DNA from: Deferribacter abyssi
Lineage (GTDB): Bacteria; Chrysiogenota; Deferribacteres; Deferribacterales; Deferribacteraceae
NCBI RefSeq assembly: GCF_049472655.1
Contig: NZ_JAQNCS010000012.1
Location: forward strand, 15,137 to 79,136
Reading direction: 5' to 3'
DNA: 64,000 nucleotides
The position numbers and the translations under genes are program-made. Every line of letters starts with the position of its first letter. Position 1 is the first letter of the stretch. This document shows, piece after piece, positions 62,973-64,000 of the stretch. The notes under the pieces are model-generated. The model did no database searches and had not been told where the DNA came from. It saw only the letters and a list, made by a program, of their open reading frames with translations.

Positions 62973-63761
62973 TCACAAGAAATTTAACAGATTTTTTTTG
63001 ATATAAAAATACGCCTCTGAACAGTTATATTGGATATTTGGCACAAGCAATGCATAAATGTCACCAATGAAATCAGCATCGTTTAATTTATTATCTAAAT
63101 TCTTAATGAAATCTTTTTTTGTAATATTATTACCGTCATGTTCCATATATTTTTTAAAACAGAATATTATCTTTTCTACATCAACCTCTCTATTCCTTAA
63201 AACATAGTATAAGTCAAATAAATCTCTTCCCTTTTTTCTTTGATACAGTGCTCTTAACTTTGTTGCAAGCAACTCTTCCAGACAAAAAGTATTTACTATA
63301 GCTGATTTATTACACCATCCATTAGATAATTTTAATTCCCTTTCCCTATATCCTAAAACCGAAAAATGTTCTCTTGAGTTAATTTCTATTTTAAGTTTTT
63401 TTGTGGTAAAAGGTTCTGTTTCTGTTACAAATCTAAAAATTATATTGTGATTATTAGCTTTAACTTTTACCTTAGGTTTTTCTTCAAAATAGTTAATTGT
63501 TTTTTTGATTTCTGTAAGAATATCACCAATAGGTTCCGATTTTATTTGGACAAGATCAATGTCTTCAGAATACCTAACAGGTCTATCCATAAACAACTTA
63601 TATAAAGCAGTGCCACCCCTAAAAGCCAATTTTGATTTTAGAAATTTATTGGAAAATAATTCTATAATGGTGCGGTGCATGATTAAATCTTGTTCGACTT
63701 GTGAGTTATCAATCCATGGAGCAAACTCTTTCCATTCAAGTATATATCTCATTGGAATCAT
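62973..63761 (-). CDS. AbiEii/AbiGii-type nucleotidyltransferase toxin
   Basis: This 262-residue protein has the DNA polymerase beta-like nucleotidyltransferase signature: LAFRGGTALYKLF near residue 45 followed by RYSEDIDLV, the G-G-T-x-L and D-x-D motifs. LEELLATKLRALYQRKKGRDLFDLYYVL (the K-x8-R-K-x-R-D motif) is typical of AbiEii. These toxins are part of type IV toxin-antitoxin/abortive infection systems; related MenT enzymes modify tRNA acceptor ends with nucleotides. It overlaps the upstream gene by 4 bases (ATGA). The overlap and order (antitoxin first) match AbiE. Confidence 0.88.
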   Translation of the reverse strand: MIPMRYILEWKEFAPWIDNSQVEQDLIMHRTIIELFSNKFLKSKLAFRGGTALYKLFMDRPVRYSEDIDLVQIKSEPIGDILTEIKKTINYFEEKPKVKVKANNHNIIFRFVTETEPFTTKKLKIEINSREHFSVLGYRERELKLSNGWCNKSAIVNTFCLEELLATKLRALYQRKKGRDLFDLYYVLRNREVDVEKIIFCFKKYMEHDGNNITKKDFIKNLDNKLNDADFIGDIYALLVPNIQYNCSEAYFYIKKNLLNFL

Positions 63762-64000
63762 AATTCTACCTCGGTATTAACAATTATTTTCCATTTTTTA
63801 TCCAATTTACCTTTTGCCGGATGTGATAGCGAGAGAGGTATCTTTTTTGTTTCATTTAAATGTTTATAAATGAAATTGGAGACTTCTTGATATCCCAGCA
63901 AAACATCAGAAATGTAGCCCAGTCTTTGAAAACTGGTCTTGAGATTATATCTAATTGCTATTTCATGAATTTTCTTGACATCTGCATCTTCCAATAATTC
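63758..64000 (-). CDS. AbiEi-type antitoxin, C-terminal part (5' end outside window)
   Basis: The frame is open from the window edge to the stop at 63758, about 80 residues. LLEDADVKKIHEIAIRYNLKTSFQRLGYISDVLLGYQEVSNFIYKHL is followed by IPLSLSHPAKGKLDKKWKIIVNTEVEL. This matches the C-terminal domain of AbiEi antitoxins, with its RLGYxLE-type motif and a closing strand W.V..N. The N-terminal winged helix lies beyond the window. The position directly upstream of the AbiEii gene with a 4-base overlap supports the call. Confidence 0.7.
   Translation of the reverse strand, partial: ELLEDADVKKIHEIAIRYNLKTSFQRLGYISDVLLGYQEVSNFIYKHLNETKKIPLSLSHPAKGKLDKKWKIIVNTEVEL

Noticed and set aside
1..64000. 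CRISPR arrays, rRNA genes, complete tRNA genes, insertion sequences, riboswitches
   Set aside because: No regularly spaced repeats, no rRNA signature, no complete cloverleaf, no transposase frame and no conserved riboswitch core were found by reading both strands; the trp leader is the only structured RNA supported. Small or divergent RNAs could have been missed.

Overview
The window is AT-rich (roughly 30-33% G+C by eye) and densely coded. The gene content is a full polar-flagellar and chemotaxis set with FlhF/FlhG, a complete trp operon, RNase J, a DUF4212-type sodium/solute symporter pair, a bacteriohemerythrin and a fused isobutyryl-CoA mutase. Together with the Lys/Ile/Asn-rich proteins this suggests a motile, anaerobic or microaerophilic Gram-negative bacterium. 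A member of the Deferribacterota (Deferribacter-like) fits best, but that placement is inference from gene content, not a database match.

Layout. (1) 1-2188, plus strand: the end of a hemerythrin, an M29 aminopeptidase and a membrane-anchored unknown. (2) 2307-6808, minus strand: a sodium/solute symporter with its small DUF4212 subunit, a small membrane protein and a CNBD-CBS-DUF294 signalling protein. (3) 6809-7273: an intergenic region with a perfect 32-bp palindrome, then a small heat-shock protein. (4) 8065-15637, plus strand: a compact second chemosensory operon (CheW-like, divergent MCP, CheA-REC, CheB, CheR-TPR, REC-DHp) without flagellar genes. (5) 15686-22161, minus strand: trpLEGDCFBA, preceded by an elaborate ribosome-mediated attenuator. 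(6) 22170-43500, minus strand: one very long flagellar/chemotaxis run (fliR, flhB, flhA, flhF, flhG, fliA, cheB, fliM, fliN, cheY, cheZ, cheA-REC). It is followed by an OmpA-like protein, a PP2C/STAS partner-switch set, cheR, a PilZ protein and a FliK-like protein. (7) 43575-50719, minus strand: housekeeping genes (dihydroorotate-dehydrogenase-like, ftsK, uppP, rnj, ubiB-like). (8) 51075-52631: a secreted PAN/WSC-domain protein. (9) 53600-62498, plus strand: a short-chain acyl-CoA operon (acyl-CoA ligase, two acyl-CoA dehydrogenases, 3-hydroxybutyryl-CoA dehydrogenase, unknown protein, IcmF). (10) 62771-64000: a tRNA-Leu 3'-end fragment that looks like an attachment site, then an AbiE-type toxin/antitoxin pair running off the window, probably the edge of a genomic island.

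The most unusual element is the trp leader at 21933-22161. A 25-residue leader peptide with three consecutive Trp codons starts at or within a nucleotide or two of the predicted transcription start. Downstream are six RNA segments that can pair as 1:2, 2:3, 3:4, 4:5 and 5:6. Segments 1 and 3 share an identical 11-mer, and segments 3 and 5 share AGGGCCGUG. The classical 3:4 hairpin is followed by only five U residues, whereas the last hairpin (5:6) is followed by eleven. This suggests a relay attenuator in which stalling at Trp codons is passed down two switches before the real terminator. The long flagellar run ends only a few bases before the trp promoter with no terminator of its own, so the same terminators may also stop flagellar read-through.

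Two chemosensory systems coexist. The one embedded with fliM/fliN/fliA is clearly the flagellar system. The plus-strand one is divergent, lacks a CheY/CheZ and ends in a receiver fused to a histidine-kinase DHp domain without an ATPase; it probably controls something other than flagellar rotation.
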